Below are positions 6,064 to 13,022 of a stretch of 14,892 bases of DNA, piece after piece. Position 1 is the first letter of the stretch; each line of letters begins with the position of its first letter. The notes under the pieces were generated by a model. The model did not search any database, was not told where the DNA came from, and saw only the letters and a list, made by a program, of their open reading frames with translations. Both the position numbers and the translations under genes were made by a program. This DNA comes from DATHGT01 sp035317605 (lineage in GTDB: Bacteria > Methylomirabilota > Methylomirabilia > Rokubacteriales > CSP1-6): the NCBI GenBank assembly GCA_035317605.1, contig DATHGT010000074.1, positions 1 through 14,892 of the forward strand, in the 5' to 3' direction.

Positions 6064-6915
6064 TCAGCGCGGCGCCGGCCGGGCGACGAGGAAGTCCTCC
6101 AGCCAGCGGTTCACGATCTCGGCGTGCTCGATCTGCGGGAAGTGCCCGCACCCGTCCACCCAGCGCACGGACGCGCGCGGAAACCCCTTGGCCACGTTCG
6201 CGCAGTGGGTGGCGCCCACCACCGGATCCTGGCGCCCGTGCACGAGCAGGACCGGCAGCCCGAGCGAGCCGGCCACGCGACGGTAGGCGGCGGCGCGGCC
6301 CGCGAAGTCCGCGCGGACATCGCGCAGGGTGGCGAGATAGGCGACCTTGGCCTCCCAGCACGTGCGCGCCGCGTAGCCCCAGTCCACCAGCGCGTCGATC
6401 TCCCGCACCATCGGGGCGTGGAAGCACCGGGCGAGCGCGGCGCGATAGAGCGGCCGCCTCGCGCACAGCGCGGCGGCCTCGGCGAGCCCGCGCAAGGTCG
6501 CCAATCGGTAGAGCCACGAGGGCCGGTAATCGAAGCCGGGGACGACCGCGCTCACCAGCGCGAGCCTGTCGACGCGCGCGGTGTGCGTGAGCGCGTAGGT
6601 GACGGCGACGGCGCCGCCCAGCGAGTGGCCGACCAGCGACACCTGGCCGAGGCCCAGGACGTCGAGGAAGCCGTGCAGGACGCGGGCGAAGAAGTCGAGG
6701 TCGTAGCGGGCGCGGGGCTTGGCCGAGAGCCCGTAACCGGGCAGATCGACGGCGAGCACGTCGGCGCTCCGGGCGAGGACGTCAATGGTCTTGCGCCACG
6801 ACTCGCCGAACCCGCCGAGACCGTGGAGCAGCACGATCGCGGGCCCGCGTCCCTCTCGCACGTAGTGCAGGGCGAGGCCGTCGATCGACCCGCCCTCGAG
6901 TCGAACCTGAGGCAT
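6064..6915 (-). CDS. Alpha/beta-fold hydrolase
   Basis: A 283-residue alpha/beta hydrolase with the complete catalytic triad: nucleophile Ser98 in GHSLGG, acid Asp230 in VHGRQDPVV, and His258 in GCGHFPQIEH. The oxyanion HG is at 31-32. A helical cap (about 130-205) separates the two halves, as in esterases, epoxide hydrolases, haloalkane dehalogenases and C-C bond hydrolases. The sequence does not distinguish among these and I name no substrate. There is no signal peptide, so it is probably cytoplasmic. It is the first gene of the long minus-strand operon. The ATG has no Shine-Dalgarno; a TAGAAT box ends 8 nt before it, suggesting a leaderless message. Confidence 0.94.
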   Translation of the reverse strand: MPQVRLEGGSIDGLALHYVREGRGPAIVLLHGLGGFGESWRKTIDVLARSADVLAVDLPGYGLSAKPRARYDLDFFARVLHGFLDVLGLGQVSLVGHSLGGAVAVTYALTHTARVDRLALVSAVVPGFDYRPSWLYRLATLRGLAEAAALCARRPLYRAALARCFHAPMVREIDALVDWGYAARTCWEAKVAYLATLRDVRADFAGRAAAYRRVAGSLGLPVLLVHGRQDPVVGATHCANVAKGFPRASVRWVDGCGHFPQIEHAEIVNRWLEDFLVARPAPR

Positions 6916-6923
6916 GCGAGCAG

Positions 6924-6929
6924 ATTCTA
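6924..6929 (-). promoter_or_regulatory. -10-like box TAGAAT at the head of the long operon
   Basis: On the minus strand TAGAAT is followed by 8 nt and then ATG 6915. It matches TATAAT at five of six positions in otherwise GC-rich DNA. No clear -35 is seen at 16-18 nt. If used, transcription would start at or next to the ATG. Confidence 0.45.
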
Positions 6930-6954
6930 CCAGAGCGAGCGCGGGGCTGACGCG

Positions 6955-6968
6955 CGCCCGCGCGGGCG
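6955..6968. repeat. Perfect 14-bp GC palindrome
   Basis: CGCCCGCGCGGGCG reads the same on both strands. It lies 40-53 bp upstream of the hydrolase start, partly where a -35 region or upstream operator would be. It could be a repressor site or a transcript-end hairpin for the 97-aa gene that ends at 7053. In this GC-rich DNA, chance is also possible. Confidence 0.35.
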
Positions 6969-7052
6969 GGTGGTGTCTCAGTTTTTGGCGCGGGAACGTC
7001 AGCGTCCGATTGCTCGGAGGATGATTGCGGGGAGGGGCAGTTGGCCTGAGTC

Positions 7053-7346
7053 TTACAGCAGTCCAGGGCTGTGGGCGATGAATCTTCCGGAGGCGCCGAT
7101 TGGGACGTCACGAAGCAGGTCGGCGCGGATGACCGCGAGCGCGTCCGGGTTGCCCCGCAAGCTGCGACTGACGTCGTAGGGCGAGAGCTGGCGGAACGTA
7201 ATGCCACGATCAGCGAGCGAGAGCATGACTAGGTAGGCGGATTCCTCCACCCACACCGACACCACCTTGCCGCGCACCGCCAGATCGTTGAGCTGGTCCG
7301 CGATGAAGTGATGCACTCTTGTGGGCGCGAGTTTTTCCGTGTTCAC
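7053..7346 (-). CDS. Hypothetical protein, 97 residues
   Basis: I do not recognise this protein. Starting at GTG 7346 it has 97 residues and reads like a compact soluble domain: a helix-rich start (RVHHFIADQLNDLAVRG), a strand KVVSVWVEESAYLVMLSLA, and a basic/acidic C-terminal part ending FIAHSPGLL. No Cys, signal peptide or membrane segment is present. The start is supported by GGAGG (7352-7356) with 5-nt spacing, one of the best ribosome sites in the window. The frame is open up to an ATG at 7607, which would add 87 residues including a short hydrophobic stretch. That part has less consistent codon use and a poorly spaced ribosome site, so I prefer the short form. It follows the zinc-ribbon gene on the same strand after about 525 bp. 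Confidence 0.6.
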   Translation of the reverse strand: MNTEKLAPTRVHHFIADQLNDLAVRGKVVSVWVEESAYLVMLSLADRGITFRQLSPYDVSRSLRGNPDALAVIRADLLRDVPIGASGRFIAHSPGLL

Positions 7347-7872
7347 GAGCACCTCCACACTTTGGTCAACGCCCAGAGAGCAAGCCGGTTGCCATGCCGT
7401 TACGCCCGGAACGATGCAGGATCTGGCTCCGCCCTTAGGGAGGAACTCCCCCCGAGTGTCGGGTACTGGACGGACATCTTCCGGCCTCACGCGATTCCGC
7501 CCATGGTGCCAATCCCGCCGCTCGACCGAAATCAACAGCGCTACAAGGAGCGCCACACTGGCGGCTAAGCCGGGAGTCTCGGGGGAGTCCGTGACGAAAT
7601 CCGTCATGCTCCCGCCGTTCTGTCACGGCGCTCGCACCGATCGCAAGCGACACCGATACTGAGATACGCGGGACTCAGAATGCCTTCACAGGCGCACGGG
7701 CACGCACAATTGTCCGTAGCGAACAGTCGTTCAGGAAGGGGGGAGAAATCGGCCGGGAACAGTTCCGAGGTTATCGGAACGCCAGTTCGCAACTTCAACT
7801 TGTCACACTCATTGGACTGCGTCGCAAACGTCGGCGGGCCCTGTCCTCGCCGAAGCAGAGGCAACCATGGAC
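7347..7872. other. 526-bp stretch without a secure gene
   Basis: This interval has no recognisable protein. Two weak minus-strand readings exist. One is an upstream extension of the 97-aa gene to ATG 7607. The other is a 90-residue frame, 7604-7876, whose GTG overlaps the zinc-ribbon stop as GTGA and whose stop overlaps the 7607 ATG as ATGA. Neither has family features, although the 90-residue frame ends in a short Cys-containing segment (CDRCERR). A small hairpin GGGAG-GAA-CTCCC lies at 7438-7450. The 13-mer TGTCACACTCATT at 7801-7813 recurs at 9829. The DNA looks less GC-rich than its surroundings. I see no tRNA or IS end. Confidence 0.5.
7352..7356 (-). promoter_or_regulatory. Shine-Dalgarno site favouring the start at 7346
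   Basis: GGAGG on the minus strand, 5 nt before GTG 7346. It decides between a 97-residue and a 184-residue reading of this frame. Confidence 0.6.
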
Positions 7873-8442
7873 TCACCCCTGAGCAGAGACGGAGCTTGGA
7901 GTACGAGGACGCCCATCCTTAGTGTGAGGGGGTGAGGTGCGCAGGCCGACGGTTCGGACCACGTCGAGGTGTATGACCGCCCAGCCGAAGGCGCGAAGCT
8001 GGTTGTCGACGTCGAGCATCAATCGGCGGTCACCCCGGCGGCGCTCGGGCGCTTGGGGTTGGTCGATTCTGCGTCGTTCCACGCGCCGGCGATCCACGAC
8101 GACTTCTACCGTGGGATTGCCTGCAAACGCGCGCCTCAGATATCCATAGAGCTTCCCCCGATCACGCGCGACGATCAGTAGCTGCTTCGCGACTGTCTTC
8201 GGGCCTTCCTGCCGGCTCTCGAGACCACGATGGAACCGTGGCAACCGAGAGAGCGGCCGTTGGTCGAAGAAGCCGGCCAGTGGAATCCAGGTGTCCGCGC
8301 TGCACGCGGGGCACGACGGCGCTCCGATGTCGAAGCATGCCTCACAATCGAGGCAGAGTGCCAGGCGGCGAAGGGGTCGATGCAGGGCGAGAGCAGCGCT
8401 TCGGGTGCCGTCGACAGGTCTCTGGCCAGGTACCGATCTCAT
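7873..8442 (-). CDS. Zinc-ribbon protein with DRRxxERR repeats, unknown function
   Basis: About 189 residues from ATG 8442. Part one (27-60) is a four-cysteine zinc ribbon, Cys30-x2-Cys33-x10-Cys44-x2-Cys47, ending TWIPLA. After a linker comes KQLLIVARDRGKLYGYLRRAFAG (87-108), which looks like the first strand-helix of a receiver- or Rossmann-like unit. It continues into an arginine-rich repeat, DRRRVERRR...ERRRGDRR (117-140), and a last segment DNQLRAFGWAVIHLDVVRT. I recall similar zinc-ribbon/DRRxxERR proteins in Rokubacteria-like genomes, always of unknown function. RNA, DNA or acidic-protein binding would be a reasonable guess from the charge. The start is weak: no Shine-Dalgarno, and an in-frame ATG at 8568 would add 42 unconvincing residues. 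The last ~25 residues are low-complexity. Confidence 0.68.
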   Translation of the reverse strand: MRSVPGQRPVDGTRSAALALHRPLRRLALCLDCEACFDIGAPSCPACSADTWIPLAGFFDQRPLSRLPRFHRGLESRQEGPKTVAKQLLIVARDRGKLYGYLRRAFAGNPTVEVVVDRRRVERRRIDQPQAPERRRGDRRLMLDVDNQLRAFGWAVIHLDVVRTVGLRTSPPHTKDGRPRTPSSVSAQG

Positions 8443-8806
8443 CAATCTTTCGTGGGGAGCACACTGAATGCCACAGCCGTGGCGTTGGCCAGAAACGTCG
8501 ACGCGGCAGCCGGTTACTCGTCGAAAGTACTGGCTGTTGCTCCCAGAATGACAGACATCGTCGGCCATTTCGGCATGTCAACCGGACCGTGAGTAGGCGC
8601 TCCGTGGCCCAGAAGGCGGCTCTCTCATTGATTGACCGCTCTATCGATCGGTGGCCTGGTCCTGATCGCCACAACTGTTCTGCTTCCCCGGTGGGTGTTT
8701 CTGAGCGGCGAAGCGCTCTCGATACGATTACGCATCGGCGCGTGCTACGAGCGGCGCGTCGAGCGCCAGAACCTCGCCATGCGCATGTCGATGCGCGAGC
8801 GACGCT
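8443..8806. other. 364-bp stretch without a secure gene
   Basis: The interval lies between the DUF72 stop and the zinc-ribbon start. It holds one weak plus-strand frame, 8632-8814, starting at TTG. That frame encodes 60 residues with a plausible single membrane helix (GGLVLIATTVLLPRWVFL) and a very basic tail, but no ribosome site, and its end overlaps the DUF72 stop by 8 bp. On the minus strand a perfect TTGACA (8581-8576) has no matching -10 at the right distance. I see no RNA gene or repeat. Confidence 0.45.
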
Positions 8807-9742
8807 TCAGCTGAACAGATCGCGCGCGAGTGGCTCCGACGGCTGGCCGAGGAGGCGCTTCATCATCAGCGCGTTGGTGACGGGGAACGCGCGGTTGTTG
8901 TTGTTGAAGGCGACGAACACGCGCTCGCTCTCCTCGGCCGCGCTCTCGACGTCAGCCTGGAGCGCGCGCAACTCATCCTCGCTATAGAGGTAGTCGTACT
9001 TCTCGCGCACCGTCGGCTCCTCGCCGCGAAGCTGGCGCATCCAACCCTCGGCGTTGCGGCCGTGGAGCCTGAAGATCGCCGTCGATGCGGTGACCCCGGG
9101 CACGTAGGGCACCGCGTTCGGCGTCGGCGGCGCGTCGACGATCACGTGGGCGAGGCCGCTCTCGCGCAGCGCGCGCAGGGTCTCGTCGGCGTGATGGGGA
9201 AACCAGGAGCGGTCGCGAAACTCGACGGCGAGGGTCAGGCCCGGCAAGCGCTGACGCAGCGACGCCAGGTACTCGAGCCTGGCGTGATCGAAGCGGACCC
9301 AGGGCGCGAGCTGGAAGAGCACGTATCCGAGCTTGCCGGCTTCGACCAGCGGCCGCAGCGAATCGCCGAAGAGCCGGAAGACGTGATCGAGCGCCTCCCG
9401 CGGCAGCGCGCCGGAATCGATCTCACCGCGCCGCGTGAGCCGCGGCTGCCGCGGCAGCACGCGCTGCACGTCGGCGGGCAGCGTCTCGGGACGCGGATGA
9501 TGGCCCGTCATCGGCGCATACGCCTTCACGTTGAAGAGGAAGCCGGAGGGCGTGCGCTCGGCCCAGCGCACGGCGTTGCGCGCGTCGGGGATGGCATAGA
9601 AAGAAGAGTTGATCTCGACCGTGTCGAAGAACCGCGCGTACCAGCGTAGTCGCGCCTCCGCGTCCATCGATTTCTTGGGATAGAACGAGCCGTCCTCGAT
9701 GAGCGCGGCGTCGACCCAGGAACAGATGCCCACGCGGATCAT
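8807..9742 (-). CDS. DUF72 domain-containing protein (YecE-like)
   Basis: A 311-residue protein of the DUF72/YecE family, which adopts a TIM-barrel-like fold and has no established biochemical role. Family marks visible in order are: the N-terminal VGICSWVD...FYPK, FDTVEINSSFYAIP (about 40-53), the FLFNVKAYAPMTGHH strand (about 68-82), QLAPW in the middle, AVEFRDRSWF, and the C-terminal VFVAFNNNNRAFPVTNALMMKRLL. Length is a little above the usual ~240-280 because of an insertion near residues 85-115 (PRPETLPADVQRVLPRQPRLTRRGEID). No signal peptide is present, so it is cytoplasmic. It is divergent from the lytic transglycosylase with 177 bp between the starts. No ribosome site is evident before ATG 9742. 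Confidence 0.93.
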   Translation of the reverse strand: MIRVGICSWVDAALIEDGSFYPKKSMDAEARLRWYARFFDTVEINSSFYAIPDARNAVRWAERTPSGFLFNVKAYAPMTGHHPRPETLPADVQRVLPRQPRLTRRGEIDSGALPREALDHVFRLFGDSLRPLVEAGKLGYVLFQLAPWVRFDHARLEYLASLRQRLPGLTLAVEFRDRSWFPHHADETLRALRESGLAHVIVDAPPTPNAVPYVPGVTASTAIFRLHGRNAEGWMRQLRGEEPTVREKYDYLYSEDELRALQADVESAAEESERVFVAFNNNNRAFPVTNALMMKRLLGQPSEPLARDLFS

Positions 9743-9818
9743 GCGCGGTGTCGCCGCGGGCGCTGACCCCTGCCCGTTGTGGCCGCCCGGCCAGAAGCAA
9801 CTATTCCTTGGGCCCGGG

Positions 9819-9846
9819 TTGCGGGGCGTGTCACACTCATTACAGT
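9819..9846 (+). promoter_or_regulatory. Possible sigma70-type promoter of the transglycosylase gene
   Basis: TTGCGG (9819-9824), a 16-nt spacer and TACAGT (9841-9846), in the divergent region 74 bp before ATG 9920. The -35 matches TTGACA at three positions and the -10 matches TATAAT at four. The spacer holds most of the 13-mer TGTCACACTCATT that also occurs at 7801. It is weak by itself; its position is right. Confidence 0.3.
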
Positions 9847-9906
9847 TCTTCTTTCACAACACTTCCTTCATCCGGTCAACCCGTACGGATTCATCCACAG
9901 AAAACG

Positions 9907-9913
9907 AAGGAGG
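9907..9913 (+). promoter_or_regulatory. Shine-Dalgarno site AAGGAGG fixing the start at 9920
   Basis: AAGGAGG with 6-nt spacing to ATG 9920. An ATG at 9916 in another frame and a start at 9779 in the same frame are both excluded by this spacing and by the signal-anchor that begins right after 9920. Confidence 0.85.
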
Positions 9914-9919
9914 ACATGC

Positions 9920-10573
9920 ATGAGTCAGCACAGCAGGCTGTTCGCGGGCCTGATCCTGGGCGCCGCGATCGTGGTCACGGCCCTGGCCGTGACCCGACAG
10001 GTGATCACGGTCACCGGCGACGCCGAGGCAGTGCGCTTGAGTCGAGACATCCTGACCTTCGTGGCGGTGAAGAATCCCCAGGCCTCGATCAAGGCCTTCC
10101 AGGGATTTCCGGAGACACTGGTGGCGGAGGCGCAACGCACCAAGATCGATCACTGCCTGGCCCTCGCCGTCGCCGAGGTGGAGTCCGAGTTCCGTCACGA
10201 CGTCATCGGCTCGGCCGGGGCGATCGGGCTCTTCCAGGTCATGCCCTCGACAGCGGCGCTCTTCGAATCCTCGGTCGGACCGTTCCGTCGTCCGAACCTC
10301 ACCACGAACAAGCGCGACCTCGGTGATCTCGCCGAGCCCTCGGTCAGCACCCGATTCGCGATGGCGTATCTGCGCGACATCCTCAGCCGCAAGCCGACCG
10401 TGCGCGAGGCGCTCACCGAGTACAACGGCGGCCCCGCCGGCCGTCACCCGCATTACTACCGCATGGTCATGGGCGCCTACGTGGAGATCCTCGAGCGCGC
10501 CGACCTCCGCTGCCGCTACCGCGAAGTCCCCAAGGTCCCCGCGCCCCTGCTCGCCGGCATGATCCGCATGTGA
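9920..10573 (+). CDS. Membrane-anchored or secreted lytic transglycosylase (SLT domain)
   Basis: A 217-residue protein. Residues 7-25 (LFAGLILGAAIVVTALAVT) form a signal anchor or uncleaved signal peptide, placing the enzyme in the periplasm. Residues ~75-200 are a Slt70-like goose-type lysozyme domain. The catalytic acid is Glu88 in AEVESEF, followed by GSAGAIGLFQVMPSTA (97-112) and the YNGG of the last substrate loop (168-171). These enzymes cut the MurNAc-GlcNAc bond of peptidoglycan with 1,6-anhydro product formation. Typical uses are cell-wall turnover or making room for envelope machines. No secretion-system or phage gene lies nearby, so a housekeeping role is the simplest reading. It has a strong ribosome site, a possible promoter at 9819, and a hairpin after the stop. 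Confidence 0.95.
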   Translation: MSQHSRLFAGLILGAAIVVTALAVTRQVITVTGDAEAVRLSRDILTFVAVKNPQASIKAFQGFPETLVAEAQRTKIDHCLALAVAEVESEFRHDVIGSAGAIGLFQVMPSTAALFESSVGPFRRPNLTTNKRDLGDLAEPSVSTRFAMAYLRDILSRKPTVREALTEYNGGPAGRHPHYYRMVMGAYVEILERADLRCRYREVPKVPAPLLAGMIRM

Positions 10574-10588
10574 TCCGGGTCGCGCGGA

Positions 10589-10611
10589 TCGACGCGAGGC
10601 TCAGGCGTCGA
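10589..10611 (+). terminator. Hairpin after the transglycosylase gene
   Basis: TCGACGC (10589-10595) pairs with GCGTCGA (10605-10611) around a 9-nt loop, 16 nt after the stop codon. An alternative outer pairing, CGGGTCG (10576-10582) with CGACCCG (10609-10615), competes with it. No U-tract follows, so termination is only suggested. Confidence 0.35.
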
Positions 10612-10666
10612 CCCGAAAGACGCGTCCGCTCCTCTCGCGACCCTCGGGCGAGTGTAACACCGAGAC

Positions 10667-10672
10667 TATAAT
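10667..10672 (+). promoter_or_regulatory. -10 box TATAAT directly before the CoxL-like gene
   Basis: A perfect TATAAT in GC-rich DNA, 7 nt before GTG 10680. Transcription from it would start at or beside the start codon. No ribosome site exists, so the message is predicted to be leaderless. The -35 position (TCGGGC) does not match consensus. Confidence 0.65.
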
Positions 10673-10679
10673 CGCCTCC

Positions 10680-13022
10680 GTGATCGGGGCCCGGCTCAAG
10701 CGGAAGGAAGACCAGCGGTTTCTCACCGGGCGCGGCCGCTATCTCGACGACATCGCGATCGCGGGAGCGCTGCACGCCGCGATCGTCCGGAGCGTCCACG
10801 CTCACGCCCGCATCGAGCGCGTCGACGCCACCGCCGCGCTCGCGCGGCCGGGCGTGGTCGCGGTGTTGAGCCTCGCGGATCTGCCGGAGTGCGCGGGCGC
10901 GGTGCCCGCGCTGGTTCCCTCGCCACGCCTGCGGCCGTATCACCAGCCCGTGCTGGCGGGGCCGAACGTTCGGTGTGTCGGCGAGGCGGTGGCGGTCGTG
11001 GTCGCCGTGGACGCGTACGTGGCGGCCGACGGCGCCGACGCGGTGCGGGTCGAGTACACGCCGCTGCCCGCGGCCACCACCGTCGCGGCGGCGCTCGCCG
11101 CCGACGCTCCGCGTGTCTACGCGGAGTGGCCCGGCAACGACGCCGGTCCCGCGGTGAGCGACGTCGGCGACGCCACTCGCGGACTCGCGGACGCGTCCGT
11201 GGTGGTGGCCGTGAGCCTCCGCATCCCCCGCTCGGCCGGCGTACCCATCGAGCCTCGCGGAGTGCTCGCCGTCCCCCAGGCCCCCGACGGGCTCTTCACG
11301 GTGTGGACGTCGACCCAGGTGCCGTTCAACGTGCGCACGGCCATCGCCGAGATTCTCGGGCTCGGCGAAGAACGGGTCCGCATCGTCGCGCCCGACGTCG
11401 GCGGCGGCTTCGGGGTCAAGGGCCACGTCTATCCGGAGGACGTGCTGATCGCCGCGGTGGCGCGAAAGCTCGGGCGGCCGGTGAAGTGGGTGGAGACGCG
11501 CCGCGAGCATTTCACGAGCGCGGCTTCCGACCGCGATCAGCGGCACGAGGCACGAATCGGCGTGCGGGCCGACGGCGAGATCGTCGGGATCGAGACCACG
11601 TTCACCCGCGATCACGGCGCGTACCCAACGCTGGGCGACGCGATCACGCTCAACACCATCAACCACCTGCCCGGACCGTATCGCGTGCCGTACCTCCGGG
11701 CGCGGGCGACCAACGTGGTGACCCACAAGCCGTTCATCGCCGCCTATCGCGGCGCCGGCCGGCCCGAGGCCGCGTTCGTGCTCGACCGGCTCCTCGACCG
11801 CGCCGCCCGCGCGGCCGGCCTCGATCCGGCCGCGCTGCGTCGCCGCAACTTGATCCGCCCCCACGAGATGCCGTACCGCACCGGTCTCACCTACCGCGAC
11901 GGCGTGCCCATCGTCTACGACCCCGCCGACTACGTGGCCGGATTCGATCTCATGCTCGCGCGGCTCGACTACGCCGGCTGGCGCGAAGCCCAGGAGCGGC
12001 GGCGCGGGCACGGGTCACCGATCGGTATTGGCGTCTCGGCCTACGTCGAGGGCACCGGGCTCGGACCGTTCGAGGGCGCCGACGTCCGCGTCGACCCCGC
12101 GGGCACGGTGTTCGTGCACGTGGGCGTCTCGTCGCAGGGGCAGGCGCACGAGACCACGCTGGCCCAGATCGCCGCCAGCGAGCTGGGCGTCGACGTGGAG
12201 CGGGTGATCGTGGTGGGCGGCGACACCGCGCGCGTGGGCTTCGGCATGGGCACGATCGCCAGCCGGGTGGCCGCCGTGGCCGGTCCCGCGGTGGCGCGCA
12301 CCGCGCGCGACGTCGCGCGCCGCGCGCGGCTGGTGGCCGGCGAGCTGCTCGAGTGCGCGCCCGACGACGTCGTGCTCGCCGACGGTCGCCTGCACGTCAA
12401 GGGCATGACCGAGCGCAGCGTGGCCCTCGGCTCGGTGGCGCGCGCGGCCGTCCGCAGCCGCGCGCTGGCCCGCGAGGGCTCGCCGGGACTCCAGGGTTGC
12501 GCGTTCTTCTATCCCGAGACCGTGACGTGGGCCTTCGGCGCTCACGGCTGCGTGGTGGAGGTCGACGAGGACACCGGCGCCGTGCGGGTGCTGCGTTACG
12601 TGGCCGTCCACGACTGTGGCCGCGCGATCAATCCCACGGTCGTGGAGGGCCAGGTCCACGGCGGCGTCGCCCAGGGCCTCGGCGCCGCCCTCGGCGAGGA
12701 GCTGATCTACGACGACGCGGGCCAGCTCCTGACCGCGACGCTGATGGACTATCCCGTCCCGCGCGCGGATGAGGTGCCGTCGCTCGAAGTCGTCGCCCTC
12801 GATTCGCCCTCGGCGCGGAACGAGCTGGGCATCAAGGGCGTGGGCGAGAGCGGGGTGATCTCGCCTCCCGGCGCCATCGCCGGCGCCGTCGAGGACGCGC
12901 TGAGCGACAGCGGCGTCGAGGTGACGTTCCTGCCGGTGACGCCGGCGCGCGTGTGGGGGGCTCTCAGCGCGGCGCGAAGCGCTCCTCGATCCCGTGCCAC
13001 CAGTCGAAGCCGACCTTCCTGA
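10680..13022 (+). CDS. Xanthine dehydrogenase-family molybdopterin-binding large subunit (CoxL-like, form II motif)
   Basis: A 780-residue large catalytic subunit of a molybdenum hydroxylase. MIGARLKRKEDQRFLTGRGRYLDDI is the classic N-terminus of CoxL-like proteins. GGGFGVKG (241-248), AYRGAGRPEA (355-364) and the active-site Glu723 in KGVGESG are present, and DCGRAINP precedes the C-terminal helices. The loop motif is AYRGAGR. True form I CO dehydrogenase has AYRCSFR with the Cys that binds Cu, so CO oxidation is not supported; hydroxylation of an aldehyde, heterocycle or carboxylate is more likely. The usual FAD (CoxM-like) and 2Fe-2S (CoxS-like) subunits are not adjacent. The last ~18 residues (SAARSAPRSR...) run over the end of the convergent lyase gene and look non-native. 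The gene starts at GTG with a TATAAT box just upstream. Confidence 0.95.
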   Translation: MIGARLKRKEDQRFLTGRGRYLDDIAIAGALHAAIVRSVHAHARIERVDATAALARPGVVAVLSLADLPECAGAVPALVPSPRLRPYHQPVLAGPNVRCVGEAVAVVVAVDAYVAADGADAVRVEYTPLPAATTVAAALAADAPRVYAEWPGNDAGPAVSDVGDATRGLADASVVVAVSLRIPRSAGVPIEPRGVLAVPQAPDGLFTVWTSTQVPFNVRTAIAEILGLGEERVRIVAPDVGGGFGVKGHVYPEDVLIAAVARKLGRPVKWVETRREHFTSAASDRDQRHEARIGVRADGEIVGIETTFTRDHGAYPTLGDAITLNTINHLPGPYRVPYLRARATNVVTHKPFIAAYRGAGRPEAAFVLDRLLDRAARAAGLDPAALRRRNLIRPHEMPYRTGLTYRDGVPIVYDPADYVAGFDLMLARLDYAGWREAQERRRGHGSPIGIGVSAYVEGTGLGPFEGADVRVDPAGTVFVHVGVSSQGQAHETTLAQIAASELGVDVERVIVVGGDTARVGFGMGTIASRVAAVAGPAVARTARDVARRARLVAGELLECAPDDVVLADGRLHVKGMTERSVALGSVARAAVRSRALAREGSPGLQGCAFFYPETVTWAFGAHGCVVEVDEDTGAVRVLRYVAVHDCGRAINPTVVEGQVHGGVAQGLGAALGEELIYDDAGQLLTATLMDYPVPRADEVPSLEVVALDSPSARNELGIKGVGESGVISPPGAIAGAVEDALSDSGVEVTFLPVTPARVWGALSAARSAPRSRATSRSRPS

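Noticed and set aside
8576..8581. Perfect TTGACA on the minus strand as a promoter for the zinc-ribbon gene
   Set aside because: At 16-18 nt spacing the -10 position reads ATGTCT or similar, which does not resemble TATAAT, and the start would be over 100 bp from the gene.
6916..8806. Integrated mobile element or CRISPR in the compositionally mixed stretch
   Set aside because: No transposase, integrase, terminal inverted repeats, tRNA attachment site or regularly spaced repeats are seen.
8632..8814. 60-residue plus-strand frame with a possible membrane helix
   Set aside because: TTG start, no ribosome site, overlap with the DUF72 stop, and nothing to show conservation; mentioned only within the gap description.
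10467..12011. 514-codon minus-strand frame opposite the CoxL-like gene, and a 627-codon plus-strand frame in another phase (10889-12772)
   Set aside because: Both are shadows of the 780-residue molybdenum hydroxylase; their products are low-complexity Arg/Gly/His strings.
10680..13022. Aerobic CO dehydrogenase (coxL)
   Set aside because: The loop is AYRGAGR and lacks the Cys of AYRCSFR that binds Cu in true CO dehydrogenase, and no coxM or coxS is adjacent.
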